Both the position numbers and the translations under genes were made by a program. Source: Pseudomonas azotoformans (lineage in GTDB: Bacteria; Pseudomonadota; Gammaproteobacteria; Pseudomonadales; Pseudomonadaceae). Taken from it: DNA of 64,000 nt. The stretch's first letter is position 1, and each line of letters begins with the position of its first letter. The notes below the pieces were generated by a model. That model was not told the origin of the DNA, made no database searches, and saw only the letters and a list, made by a program, of their open reading frames with translations. Shown piece after piece: positions 23,840 to 32,140 of the stretch. The stretch lies in assembly GCF_900103345.1 (NCBI RefSeq), contig NZ_LT629702.1:496001-560000 (forward strand). Reading direction: 5' to 3'.

Positions 23840-25171
23840 ATGAAAAGAATATTTGGCAAACTCTATGTGCAAGTCCTCATCGCGGTCATCCTCGGTGCGA
23901 TTGTCGGGGTGCTTGTGCCCGACACCGGGACCGCGCTCAAGCCATTGGGCGATGCATTTATCAAACTGATCAAGATGCTCCTGGCACCGGTGATCTTCCT
24001 TACGGTGGTCACCGGCATTGCCAAGATGGAGAACATGAAAGAGCTGGGCCGCGTGGGTTTTCGCGCGTTGATCTACTTCGAAGTGGTATCCACCCTGGCC
24101 CTGGTGGTCGGGCTGGTGGTGGTGGATGTGTTCAAGCCCGGCGCCGGCATGAACATCGATGTGGCCACCCTCGACACCTCAAGCCTTGCCACCTACACCA
24201 CGGCGGTCAAGCACGCCTCGTTCATGGACTTTGTCATGAACATCATTCCCGACACTCTGGTGGATGCGTTTGCCAAGGGCAATGTGCTGCAAATCCTGCT
24301 GTTTTCTATCCTGCTGGGCGTTGCGCTGGCTGCTGTGGGGCCGCGCGGCAAGCCGTTCGTGGACACGCTGGACAGCCTCATGCAGGGCATGTTTCGTATT
24401 GTCAACATGGTCATGCGCCTGGCGCCTATCGGTGCGTTTGGCGCCATCGCGTTCACCATCGGCAAGTACGGCTTCGGTTCGTTGTTTTCCCTCGGCAAAC
24501 TGATGGCCTGTGTCTACCTGACGTGCGCGGTGTTTGTGATCTTCGTGCTGGGGCCGATTTGCCGCTACAGCGGCTTCAGCTTGTGGAAGTTCCTCAAGTT
24601 CATCAAGGAAGAGCTGTTCACCGTGCTCGGCACCAGCTCGTCGGAGTCGGTATTGCCGCAAATGATTGCCAAGATGGAGAGGGCCGGGGTGTCCAAACCG
24701 GTGGCCGGGATGATCATCCCCTCGGGCCTGACCTTTAACCCGGACGGCCAGGCGATCTACTACACCATCGCCGCGATTTTCATCGCCCAGGCCACCAACA
24801 CACCGTTGACCCTGACTGATCAGTTAATCGTGCTGGCGGTGTTGATGTTCACCTCAAAGGGCTCGGCGGGAGTGACCGGCTCAGGCTTTATCATCCTGGC
24901 GGCAACGCTGTCGTCACTGGGCACTATTCCGGTGGCGGGCATGGTGCTGCTATTGGGGGTAGACCGCTTTATGTCGGAAGCGCGGGCGATCACCAACACC
25001 ATCGGCAATGGCGTGGGCACCATGGCGATCGCCAAGTGGGTGGGGGCGCTGGATACGGTGAAAATGCGCAAGGCCCTCGACGGTGAAGTCGAGAGCCCAG
25101 GTGCACATTCAGAACTTGAACCGCCCCACCAACCCCTTGAGCTGCCCGGAAATATCCGTCAACCGACCTGA
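23840..25171 (+). CDS. dctA: C4-dicarboxylate:cation symporter DctA
   Basis: A 443-residue inner-membrane DAACS-family symporter. It has the conserved [21 protein letters not shown] serine-rich re-entrant loop, [18 protein letters not shown], and [20 protein letters not shown]. It should import malate, fumarate, succinate or related acids and supply the adjacent dehydrogenase. Its 3' end overlaps the end of the convergent chemoreceptor gene by 63 bp, so about the last 20 codons are also coding on the other strand. Confidence 0.93.
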   Translation: MKRIFGKLYVQVLIAVILGAIVGVLVPDTGTALKPLGDAFIKLIKMLLAPVIFLTVVTGIAKMENMKELGRVGFRALIYFEVVSTLALVVGLVVVDVFKPGAGMNIDVATLDTSSLATYTTAVKHASFMDFVMNIIPDTLVDAFAKGNVLQILLFSILLGVALAAVGPRGKPFVDTLDSLMQGMFRIVNMVMRLAPIGAFGAIAFTIGKYGFGSLFSLGKLMACVYLTCAVFVIFVLGPICRYSGFSLWKFLKFIKEELFTVLGTSSSESVLPQMIAKMERAGVSKPVAGMIIPSGLTFNPDGQAIYYTIAAIFIAQATNTPLTLTDQLIVLAVLMFTSKGSAGVTGSGFIILAATLSSLGTIPVAGMVLLLGVDRFMSEARAITNTIGNGVGTMAIAKWVGALDTVKMRKALDGEVESPGAHSELEPPHQPLELPGNIRQPT

Positions 25172-27052
25172 CCCGGTCTGCGCCGAATGGGCAAACCCTT
25201 CGACCAGTTGCGCATCGGCATGGATCTGCGCGATGTGCCGGTTGATCTCTTCGGCCACCTGGTGCTGTTCTTCGGCGGCGGTGGCGATCTGGGTGTTCTG
25301 GTCGCGGATCGAGTCCACCGAGCCACGGATCTTGTCGAAGCTGTCGCGGGCCTGCTGGATGCGTTCCACGCTGGTGTGGGACACCAGCAGGCTGCCTTGC
25401 ATCTGCTGGGTCACTTCCTGGGTGCGACGGGCGAGGTTGCCGAGCAGGCTGTCGATCTCGCCGGTGGAGTCGGCGGTGCGGCGGGCGAGGGCGCGAACTT
25501 CGTCGGCGACTACCGCAAAGCCGCGGCCCTGGTCACCGGCGCGGGCGGCCTCGATGGCGGCGTTGAGCGCCAGCAGGTTGGTCTGTTCGGCAATCGAGCG
25601 GATGGTGTCGAGGATGGTGTTGATGTTTTTGCTGTCCTGCTCCAGCTGCTGCATGGTCTGGGTCGAGCGTTGCAGGTCTTCGCTGAGCTGGAGCACGCTG
25701 CCGGTGGCTTCGCCGATGTGCTGCTGGCCGTCGTGCACATCGCGGTAGCCTTCGTCGGCGCTGGTGGCGGCGGCGCTGCAGGAGCGGGCGACTTCGTTGG
25801 CGGTGGCCACCATTTCGTTGAACGCGGTGCTCACCAGTTCCACCGCTTCACGTTGGCGGCCGGCGGCCTGGTTCATGTTGTGGGCGACTTCGCTGGTGTC
25901 GGCGGCGGCCGTTTGCAGGTCGGATGAGGCATTGCCGATGCGCTGCACCAACTGGGCGATCATGCTCAGGAACTGGTTGAACCAGCCGGCCAGGCTGGCG
26001 GTTTCGTCCTTGCCTTGCACCTTGAGCTGGCGGGTCAGGTCGCCTTCACCTTCGGCGATCTCTTGCAGGCCGTCGGCCACGCCGCGAATCGGACGCACGA
26101 TCACGCTGGCGAAACTGGCGCCGACAATCGCGAAGACCACGGCCAGCGCAGCGGCAATCGCAGCGATCAACCAGGTAAGGCGGGTCGCGCCGGCCATCAC
26201 TTCGTCGCGCTTGATCAGGCCGATGAAGCGCCAGCCCAGGTCCTTGGAGCTGACCATGTTGGCCATGTAGGCCACGCCATCGATGTCGATCTGGCTCACA
26301 CCGTCGCCGCGCTTGGCCAGTTCGGCGTAGTTGGGGCCCAGGTCGGCCAGGGGCTTGAAGTTGTGCTTGGCGTCGCTGGGGTCTACCAGCACGTTGCCGT
26401 TGCCTTCCACCAGCATCAGGTAGCCGCTGTCGCCGAGCTTGATGTTGCGCACCAGTTCGGTGAGCTGCTTGAGCGAGACGTCCAGGCCGACCACACCGAG
26501 GATCTTGCCGGCGGCGTCGGTGACGGTGTGCACGGTGCCGATCAGCGTCACGTCGTCCGGCGCCCAATAGTAGGCCCCGGTGCGCACGGTTTTACCCGGC
26601 GCGGCGATGGCGGCCTGGTACCAGGGGCGTACGCGCGGGTCGTAGTTGTTCAGCTTGGTGTCGTCGGGCCAACTGGCGTAGCCGCCGTCGGCGAGGCCCA
26701 GGGACAGGTAGGCGGTGCTCGGATGGCTCTTGGCGAACTGGTCGAAAATCTCCAGCAGCGCTGTGTTGGTGGGGGTGAGGGGGATTTGCGCGGCATCGGC
26801 GCCGGCGTAGCTCTTGAGGTCCTTGGCCGCGACAACGCGCGGGTCCTTGGCCACATACTCGACGTTCTGGCTGATGCCGTCGAAGAACTGCTTCATGCCA
26901 TTGTCGATCTGGCGGATCTCGCGGCCGCTGCTGTCGAGGAAATTGGCCTGGGCCCCCTCGCGCAGATTCAGTACAACCAATACAGCGACCAAAATAACCG
27001 GGACGCACGCGATGGCGGCAAACGCCCAGGTCAGCTTTTGCTTGATATTCAT
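25109..27052 (-). CDS. Methyl-accepting chemotaxis protein with dCache sensor
   Basis: A 647-residue chemoreceptor. TM1 is at about residues 8-30. A periplasmic double-Cache domain covers about 35-290 ([33 protein letters not shown]). TM2 is near 295-320, followed by HAMP ([21 protein letters not shown]) and the signalling hairpin [21 protein letters not shown]. It resembles the Pseudomonas PctA/McpA class that senses amino acids or organic acids. The ligand is not evident from sequence, though position beside dctA suggests an organic acid. Its last 63 bp overlap dctA tail to tail. Confidence 0.92.
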   Translation of the reverse strand: MNIKQKLTWAFAAIACVPVILVAVLVVLNLREGAQANFLDSSGREIRQIDNGMKQFFDGISQNVEYVAKDPRVVAAKDLKSYAGADAAQIPLTPTNTALLEIFDQFAKSHPSTAYLSLGLADGGYASWPDDTKLNNYDPRVRPWYQAAIAAPGKTVRTGAYYWAPDDVTLIGTVHTVTDAAGKILGVVGLDVSLKQLTELVRNIKLGDSGYLMLVEGNGNVLVDPSDAKHNFKPLADLGPNYAELAKRGDGVSQIDIDGVAYMANMVSSKDLGWRFIGLIKRDEVMAGATRLTWLIAAIAAALAVVFAIVGASFASVIVRPIRGVADGLQEIAEGEGDLTRQLKVQGKDETASLAGWFNQFLSMIAQLVQRIGNASSDLQTAAADTSEVAHNMNQAAGRQREAVELVSTAFNEMVATANEVARSCSAAATSADEGYRDVHDGQQHIGEATGSVLQLSEDLQRSTQTMQQLEQDSKNINTILDTIRSIAEQTNLLALNAAIEAARAGDQGRGFAVVADEVRALARRTADSTGEIDSLLGNLARRTQEVTQQMQGSLLVSHTSVERIQQARDSFDKIRGSVDSIRDQNTQIATAAEEQHQVAEEINRHIAQIHADAQLVEGFAHSAQTGSGRLTDISGQLKGLVGRFKF

Positions 27053-27195
27053 GACTTCACCCGCGGGTATTTATAATTTTGGCAAGGAGAAAACAGTAGC
27101 GTCGAGCGTCGCATGTGTTGTTTTTAGGGGGTGTGGCCATGCGTACCCCCTGTATATCGACTGCGCGGGCACGCACTTGAGGGCCGAGGGAAGGT

Positions 27196-28086
27196 TTAAC
27201 CGATGCGTTCGCCACCCAGCGCATCACGCTGCATCGACTGCAGGTTTTTCTCGATGGTTTCGCAGATGGTGTCCATCTGGATCTGGTGTTCGCTGGAGTT
27301 GAACGGGCTTTGCAGGTCGGTGCCGATGCGCTCGATGGCCAGCAGCATGAAGCCCACCACCGTCGAGGCCAGCGGGGTGAACCAACCCAGGGACTCCACC
27401 AGGCCCACCGGTACGATCAGGCAGAACAGCGAGATAAACAGCCGTGGAAAGTACACGTAAGGGTAGGGCAGCGGGGTGTTGGCGATCCGTTCCATGCCGC
27501 CCTGGGCGTTGGACAAGTCCACCAGGGTCGACTCCAGCCGTGCCAGGCGGATGCTGTCCAGGTGACCGGCCTTGTACTCCCTGGCCAGCAACGCCGCCGA
27601 GCCGGTGAGAATATCGTTGGCAAAGTTGTTGGTGGCGCCGTTGCGCGCAAACTCATCGCCGGGGATAAACGCACGGACTTCTTCGGGGCACGGTTGGCCC
27701 TTGAGGTGCGCGGCCAGGCAATTCACATAGGCCACATGGCGACGCAGCAGGGTGGCCTTGACCGGGTTCACTTCGCCGTCGGGGTCGTCCAGCAGGGTCA
27801 GCACCTGGCGCGCAAAACTGCGCGAATTGTTGACCATTGCGCCCCACAGGGTGCGGGCTTCCCACCAGCGGTTGTAGGCACTGCTGTTACGGAAACTGAT
27901 CAGCACCACCAGCGCCGAACCCAGCAGGGTCAGGGGCATCAGCGGCAGATTGATCTTGTAGGTGAGAAACAACATGAAGTCCACGGTGACGGCGACGTCC
28001 CACAGCAACAGCCAGAACAACGCCCAGCCCACGTAGCCCATGGTCTTGATGATCAGGCGGTACTTTTTGACGATGGCGGCTTTCAA
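27196..28086 (-). CDS. Bestrophin family (UPF0187) ion channel
   Basis: A 296-residue bacterial bestrophin homologue. Hydrophobic helices are near residues 15-45 and 48-65, and the family signature FRNSSAYNRWWEARTLWGAMVNNSR follows at about 65-90. A second hydrophobic pair is near 215-255, with YFPRLFISLFCLIVPVGLVE. Bacterial bestrophins form pentameric ion channels in the inner membrane; ion selectivity cannot be read here. It is a monocistronic gene after a 143-bp gap from the chemoreceptor. Confidence 0.88.
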   Translation of the reverse strand: MKAAIVKKYRLIIKTMGYVGWALFWLLLWDVAVTVDFMLFLTYKINLPLMPLTLLGSALVVLISFRNSSAYNRWWEARTLWGAMVNNSRSFARQVLTLLDDPDGEVNPVKATLLRRHVAYVNCLAAHLKGQPCPEEVRAFIPGDEFARNGATNNFANDILTGSAALLAREYKAGHLDSIRLARLESTLVDLSNAQGGMERIANTPLPYPYVYFPRLFISLFCLIVPVGLVESLGWFTPLASTVVGFMLLAIERIGTDLQSPFNSSEHQIQMDTICETIEKNLQSMQRDALGGERIG

Positions 28087-28533
28087 ACGGGGACCTCACG
28101 GCGAGCGGTAAGCAACAGTGCTTAAGCTCGGACGTGGGTTCGCGGGAAAGGTTCGCCCCAGGGCCTGAATCGTTTAAGTAGTGCTCACCGGCTCCCGTGA
28201 GAGTCGTCGCAATTCTTCCAGTGCCGCCAGGATTCAATGGCATCGGCGAACAGGTCGATTGAACAGTTTCATCACAACGCTTGGATATATTTAAAGGCAG
28301 CGAAGCACCGCAGCTGTCATGGGCGTGTATGAGTGGGTTGTTTTAGGGACGCCAATACGTTTTGGAACAATTTTGGTAGCGATGATGTCTGTCGGGTTAA
28401 TCGCGATACATTGCGCTCGAGGCAAAACGCCATCGCTGGTGGTGTTTACGACGTGAGTTGTTGTGAGACCTGGTTGCAGAAGTGCTGCGCCATCGATCAG
28501 TGAATTCCAGTAGGTTGATCAGGGCTCTTTCTC
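28087..28533. other. 447-bp intergenic region, divergent promoters
   Basis: No gene is supported here. Near the bestrophin start there is a 6-bp inverted repeat TAAGCA-ACAG-TGCTTA (28109-28124), a possible operator. From about 28240 the sequence becomes more AT-rich up to the start of the unrecognised gene at 28534. No terminator hairpin, tRNA or repeat family was identified. Confidence 0.5.
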
Positions 28534-29397
28534 ATGTGCGTCAGTTCGTTGAAGTGGGCGTTGGATCATTCGGCGCAGGTGTTGGAACGTCACGGGGAAT
28601 TTGAATGCAGTATTCGCGCGCACTACGCCATTCTGCTGGGTCCCTATTCAAAACGACCGTTTTTCTACAAGACAGCGCTGAAGTTCAACCGTTTGATGGT
28701 GTCTTTCACGCTGCTGAGTGAATATTTCTCCAAGCCCGCGCCATTGTTGTCCGACGTGAAAGCGTTCTGCGTGGCTCGCGGTTTCTGTTCCAGGAACAGC
28801 CTGGAGTCGATCTTCCTGCTGTTCAGGACCCTGGGGTTCATGAAGGTCGCTGGCCACCCTGACGACAGCCGTTTTCGGGTGTTCAGCCCATCGCCGCAGG
28901 CTTGCCATGAAGTCAGGTCGATGCTCAATTCCGTGGTACAGCCGCTGGGACCAATGTGCCCCAGTGAAGCGCAGGTCCAGCGGATGAGTGAGTTGGACGA
29001 CCGAGCCTTCCTGGCACTTTATTTCAAAGGTTTTGCCACCCTTCTTTCAAATAAGCTGACCATCGATGTATTGCTGCCGGAATGTGACTGGCTGGTTAAC
29101 CGCGATGCCGGACATATGCTGATGTTGGCGATTTATAACGATGCCTGTTCCTTGGACTGTCAGGGCGCAAGTTTCAGGACGTCTTCTTATCTTTCACTGG
29201 CGATGCGACTTTCAGTGTCCAAGACCCATGTGATTCGTCTGGTTCAGGAGGGTGTTGAAAAAGGTTGCTTTAAAGTGCATTCCAAGACGCAGTTGGAAGT
29301 ATTGCCGCCCTTTGTAAAGTTGGTGCGCCGTTTCATGGCGTATTCATTTGCAATCACCCTGCTTAGTATCGAGTTGGGCCAAGCCAGCAAAATATAG
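28534..29397 (+). CDS. Unrecognised protein with two winged-helix-like segments
   Basis: A 287-residue protein that I do not recognise. There is no signal peptide or clear membrane helix. Residues about 70-110 (LLSDVKAFCVARGF, SLESIFLLFRTLGFMKV) and about 215-255 (SSYLSLAMRLSVSKTHVIRLVQEGVEKGCFKV) both read like helix-turn-helix plus wing, so a DNA-binding regulator with two related domains is plausible. It is Cys- and Phe-rich for such a protein. AGGG lies 11 bp before the ATG. The diguanylate cyclase gene starts 26 bp after its stop, so the two are probably one operon, perhaps linking transcription to cyclic-di-GMP. Coding potential is good because the reading frame is long in an AT-richer stretch. 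Confidence 0.7.
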   Translation: MCVSSLKWALDHSAQVLERHGEFECSIRAHYAILLGPYSKRPFFYKTALKFNRLMVSFTLLSEYFSKPAPLLSDVKAFCVARGFCSRNSLESIFLLFRTLGFMKVAGHPDDSRFRVFSPSPQACHEVRSMLNSVVQPLGPMCPSEAQVQRMSELDDRAFLALYFKGFATLLSNKLTIDVLLPECDWLVNRDAGHMLMLAIYNDACSLDCQGASFRTSSYLSLAMRLSVSKTHVIRLVQEGVEKGCFKVHSKTQLEVLPPFVKLVRRFMAYSFAITLLSIELGQASKI

Positions 29398-29423
29398 GCA
29401 ACTTATGCGCAGGGAGTGTTGAG

Positions 29424-30449
29424 ATGCCGGCTGACTTAAAGCTCAGGCCAAGGATGCAGAGGTTATTGTCGCCCGCTGTTGCCCAGGCGGAATGGATAGG
29501 CCTGATTGCCTGGTGGTGGGTGCTCTTGGTGGATCCGGTGCTGGAGTTCGGGTGGTACACCGTGCTCATTACCGTCTGTTTGACAGCGTTGTGTCGATTT
29601 CACCGGCGGTTGGCCAATTTCCTGGCCTGGCGGGCGTTCGGTGTGGTCTATATGGCGGTGTTGGCCGGCGGCTTTGCGTTGGTGATGCAGACCGATCAGG
29701 CGTTGCAGGTATTTGCTCTACCGCTGGCGGTGATTCTGGTGCTGAGCAGTGCCTTGCTCTTTATCGCAGTCCAGGATTTCTTGATAGGCGCTGCATTGAT
29801 CTGGTCGATGCTGTGGCCAGCTGTTCATATGTCGATCTACGCCGGGGTTGAGGTTTACCTGGTGATGTTCTGCCTGGCGTCGGTGTCGATCGGCTTTATC
29901 CTGAATTATTCCTACGTGAAGAACCTGCGCTCTGTGTTGCTGGTCGAGAGTGAGTTCCGGGAGCTGGCAGAAACGGATTACTTGACCTCCATCCTGAACC
30001 GCAGGGCCTTTATCGAACGTTTCGCCAAGGTGATCGCCGAGGGGCAGTGCGGCTATTTCATGATGTTGGATATTGATAGCTTCAAGTTGAAAAACGACCA
30101 GTTTGGCCATGATGTCGGTGACAAGATTCTCTGTGCGATGGCTCATTGCCTGAAAGCCACCCCTGGCAGCGACAGCTTCGGCAGGATCGGGGGGGAGGAG
30201 TTCGGTGTCTTGCTGGTGGGTGATGACCCTTGGGCTGCCACGGATTTTGCCGCGCGCCTGCTGCAAGCGATTCGCTGCAGTGTCCCGCCACCCCATCACT
30301 ACACGTGCAGTGCCGGTATGACGCATTTCTCGGCAGGCGCCGATATGTCAGCGGTACTCAAGTGCGCCGACCGCAACCTGTATGCCGCCAAGCGCAATGG
30401 CAAGGACTGCGTGTACCTGGATGGCGAGCCGGTGACTGCTTCCAGGTGA
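29424..30449 (+). CDS. Membrane-anchored diguanylate cyclase (GGDEF)
   Basis: A 341-residue protein with about six hydrophobic segments between residues 22 and 165, forming a membrane sensor-like region of no named family. A GGDEF domain follows: DYLTSILNRRAF, MMLDIDSFKLKNDQFGHDVGD and active-site GGEEF at 256-260. The catalytic motif is intact, so synthesis of cyclic-di-GMP is expected. No RxxD inhibitory site is seen five residues before GGEEF. It is downstream of the unrecognised wHTH-like gene, with a GGAG ribosome site. Confidence 0.9.
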   Translation: MPADLKLRPRMQRLLSPAVAQAEWIGLIAWWWVLLVDPVLEFGWYTVLITVCLTALCRFHRRLANFLAWRAFGVVYMAVLAGGFALVMQTDQALQVFALPLAVILVLSSALLFIAVQDFLIGAALIWSMLWPAVHMSIYAGVEVYLVMFCLASVSIGFILNYSYVKNLRSVLLVESEFRELAETDYLTSILNRRAFIERFAKVIAEGQCGYFMMLDIDSFKLKNDQFGHDVGDKILCAMAHCLKATPGSDSFGRIGGEEFGVLLVGDDPWAATDFAARLLQAIRCSVPPPHHYTCSAGMTHFSAGADMSAVLKCADRNLYAAKRNGKDCVYLDGEPVTASR

Positions 30450-30465
30450 AACGCAAAGACGGGCC

Positions 30466-30777
30466 TCAGTGCTGGGCCAGAATGCTCGCAAGCAAACCGG
30501 GAAAGCGGCCTTCAAGATCGTCCGCACGCAACGCATTCAGATGAGTGGTGCCCACGCTGCGGGTTTGCACCAACCCGGCATCGCGCAACACCCGAAAGTG
30601 ATGGGACATGCTCGACTTGGGCCGCCCGCCGTCCAGTTCGCCGCACGTGGCCTCGGGTACGCCGGCCAGGCAGCGCACGATTTCCAGGCGCACCGGGTCA
30701 CTCAGGGCGTACAGCACGCGCTCAAGGGTCAGGTCTTGCAGGGGAGGGTGTTTGAAGGCTCGCATGAAACGAATCAT
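30466..30777 (-). CDS. ArsR family transcriptional regulator
   Basis: A 103-residue winged-helix repressor: LERVLYALSDPVRLEIVRCLAG, then the recognition segment GGRPKSSMSHHFRVLRDAGLVQTRSVGT. The ELCVCD metal motif of true arsenic/metal sensors is absent, leaving only one Cys near the HTH, so a metal-independent sensor is likely. It is divergent from xenA across an 80-bp gap that holds a perfect inverted repeat (30802-30825). It presumably represses xenA and itself, responding to an electrophile or small organic ligand. The start may instead be the ATG at 30765. Confidence 0.88.
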   Translation of the reverse strand: MIRFMRAFKHPPLQDLTLERVLYALSDPVRLEIVRCLAGVPEATCGELDGGRPKSSMSHHFRVLRDAGLVQTRSVGTTHLNALRADDLEGRFPGLLASILAQH

Positions 30778-30801
30778 AACAGGGGGCTATCCTTGAATAC
30801 C

Positions 30802-30825
30802 ATAGTTCGATTACCATCGAACTAT
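30802..30825. promoter_or_regulatory. ArsR operator between arsR-type gene and xenA
   Basis: Perfect inverted repeat ATAGTTCGAT-TACC-ATCGAACTAT with 10-bp arms and a 4-bp spacer. It lies 24 bp from the regulator start and 32 bp from the xenA start, ideal for repressing both divergent promoters. Confidence 0.8.
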
Positions 30826-30857
30826 CGAATCAACCATCTGCTCATTGGAGTCGCCCC

Positions 30858-31949
30858 ATGGCCGCATTGTTCGAACCGTTCACCCTCAAAGACGTCACCC
30901 TGCGCAATCGCATCGCTATCCCGCCGATGTGCCAATACATGGCCGATGACGGCATCGTCAACGACTGGCACCTCGTGCACCTGGCCAGCATGGCCCGTGG
31001 CGGTGCCGGCCTGGTGGTGGTCGAAGCCACTGCTGTCGCGCCGGAAGGCCGTATCACCCCCGGTTGCGCGGGCCTGTGGAGTGATGCGCATGCCGAGGCG
31101 TTCGTGCCGATGGTCCAGGCGATCAAGGCCGCCGGTTCCGTGCCGGGCATCCAGATCGGCCACGCCGGCCGCAAGGCCAGCGCCAACCGTCCGTGGGAAG
31201 GGGATGACCATATCGCCGCCTCCGACGCCCGCAGCTGGGAAACCATCGCGCCCTCGGCCATCGCCTTCGGCGCCAACCTGCCACAGGTGCCTCGCGCCAT
31301 GACCCTGGACGACATTGCCCGGGTGCGCCAGGACTTCGTCGACGCCGCCCGCCGCGCCCGCGACGCCGGCTTCGAGTGGATCGAGTTGCACTTTGCCCAC
31401 GGTTACCTGGGCCAGAGTTTCTTCTCCGAACACTCCAACCAGCGCACCGATGCCTACGGCGGCAGCTTCGACAACCGCAGCCGTTTCCTCCTGGAAACCC
31501 TGGCCGCTGTGCGTGAAGTCTGGCCGGAAAACCTGCCGCTCACCGCACGTTTCGGCGTGATCGAGTACGACGGCCGCGACGAGCAGACCCTCACCGAGTC
31601 CATCGAACTGGCCCGCCGTTTCAAGGCCGGTGGCCTGGACCTGCTGAGCGTCAGCGTCGGTTTCACCATCCCCGACACCAACATCCCGTGGGGCCCGGCG
31701 TTCATGGGGCCGATTGCCGAGCGCGTGCGCCGTGAAGCCGGTATCCCGGTCACTTCGGCCTGGGGCTTCGGCACCCCGCAACTGGCCGAAGGCGCGTTGC
31801 AGGCCGGGCACCTGGACCTGGTGTCGGTGGGGCGTGCGCACCTGGCCGACCCGCATTGGGCGTATTTTGCGGCCAAGGAACTGGGGGTCGAGAAGTCCTC
31901 GTGGACCTTGCCTGCGCCTTACGCGCATTGGTTGGAACGTTATCGCTGA
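30858..31949 (+). CDS. xenA: NADH:flavin oxidoreductase, xenobiotic reductase XenA type
   Basis: A 363-residue FMN-dependent old yellow enzyme of the XenA/YqjM class. It opens FEPFTLKDVTLRNRIAIPPM followed by CQYMADDG, carrying the active-site Cys typical of this class. HAGRKASANRPWEG contributes the active-site His region, and ELHFAHGYLGQSFFSEHSN and SVGRAHLADPHWAYFAAKEL are also present. It reduces activated alkenes, enones and nitro compounds. The sequence closely follows the P. putida XenA as I remember it. It is regulated by the divergent ArsR-type gene and followed by a strong terminator. Confidence 0.94.
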   Translation: MAALFEPFTLKDVTLRNRIAIPPMCQYMADDGIVNDWHLVHLASMARGGAGLVVVEATAVAPEGRITPGCAGLWSDAHAEAFVPMVQAIKAAGSVPGIQIGHAGRKASANRPWEGDDHIAASDARSWETIAPSAIAFGANLPQVPRAMTLDDIARVRQDFVDAARRARDAGFEWIELHFAHGYLGQSFFSEHSNQRTDAYGGSFDNRSRFLLETLAAVREVWPENLPLTARFGVIEYDGRDEQTLTESIELARRFKAGGLDLLSVSVGFTIPDTNIPWGPAFMGPIAERVRREAGIPVTSAWGFGTPQLAEGALQAGHLDLVSVGRAHLADPHWAYFAAKELGVEKSSWTLPAPYAHWLERYR

Positions 31950-31967
31950 GGTCACGCGTCAACGATG

Positions 31968-31993
31968 AGCCACTCGATTGAGTGGCTTTTTTT
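31968..31993 (+). terminator. Rho-independent terminator after xenA
   Basis: AGCCACTC and GAGTGGCT form an 8-bp stem with a 3-4 base loop, followed by a run of seven or more T residues, 18 bp after the xenA stop. Confidence 0.88.
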
Positions 31994-32030
31994 CGCCTGC
32001 GTCAGCGCTGATACACAGTCGATTCGCGAA

Positions 32031-32052
32031 AAATAGCGAATGAGAATAGATG
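32031..32052. promoter_or_regulatory. Possible Fur box upstream of the TonB receptor gene
   Basis: AATAGCGAATGAGAATAGAT contains GAATGAGAAT, a partial match to the GATAATGATAAT-type Fur repeats, about 90 bp before the receptor start. Iron control is expected for this family, but the match is imperfect. Confidence 0.4.
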
Positions 32053-32140
32053 TCAACCGCGAATGACTTGATATACCATCCCTCGCGAATTCTTGGCAGG
32101 TCTGCCGTCCCATCTAGCTCATTCACTAGGTTCCACACCC

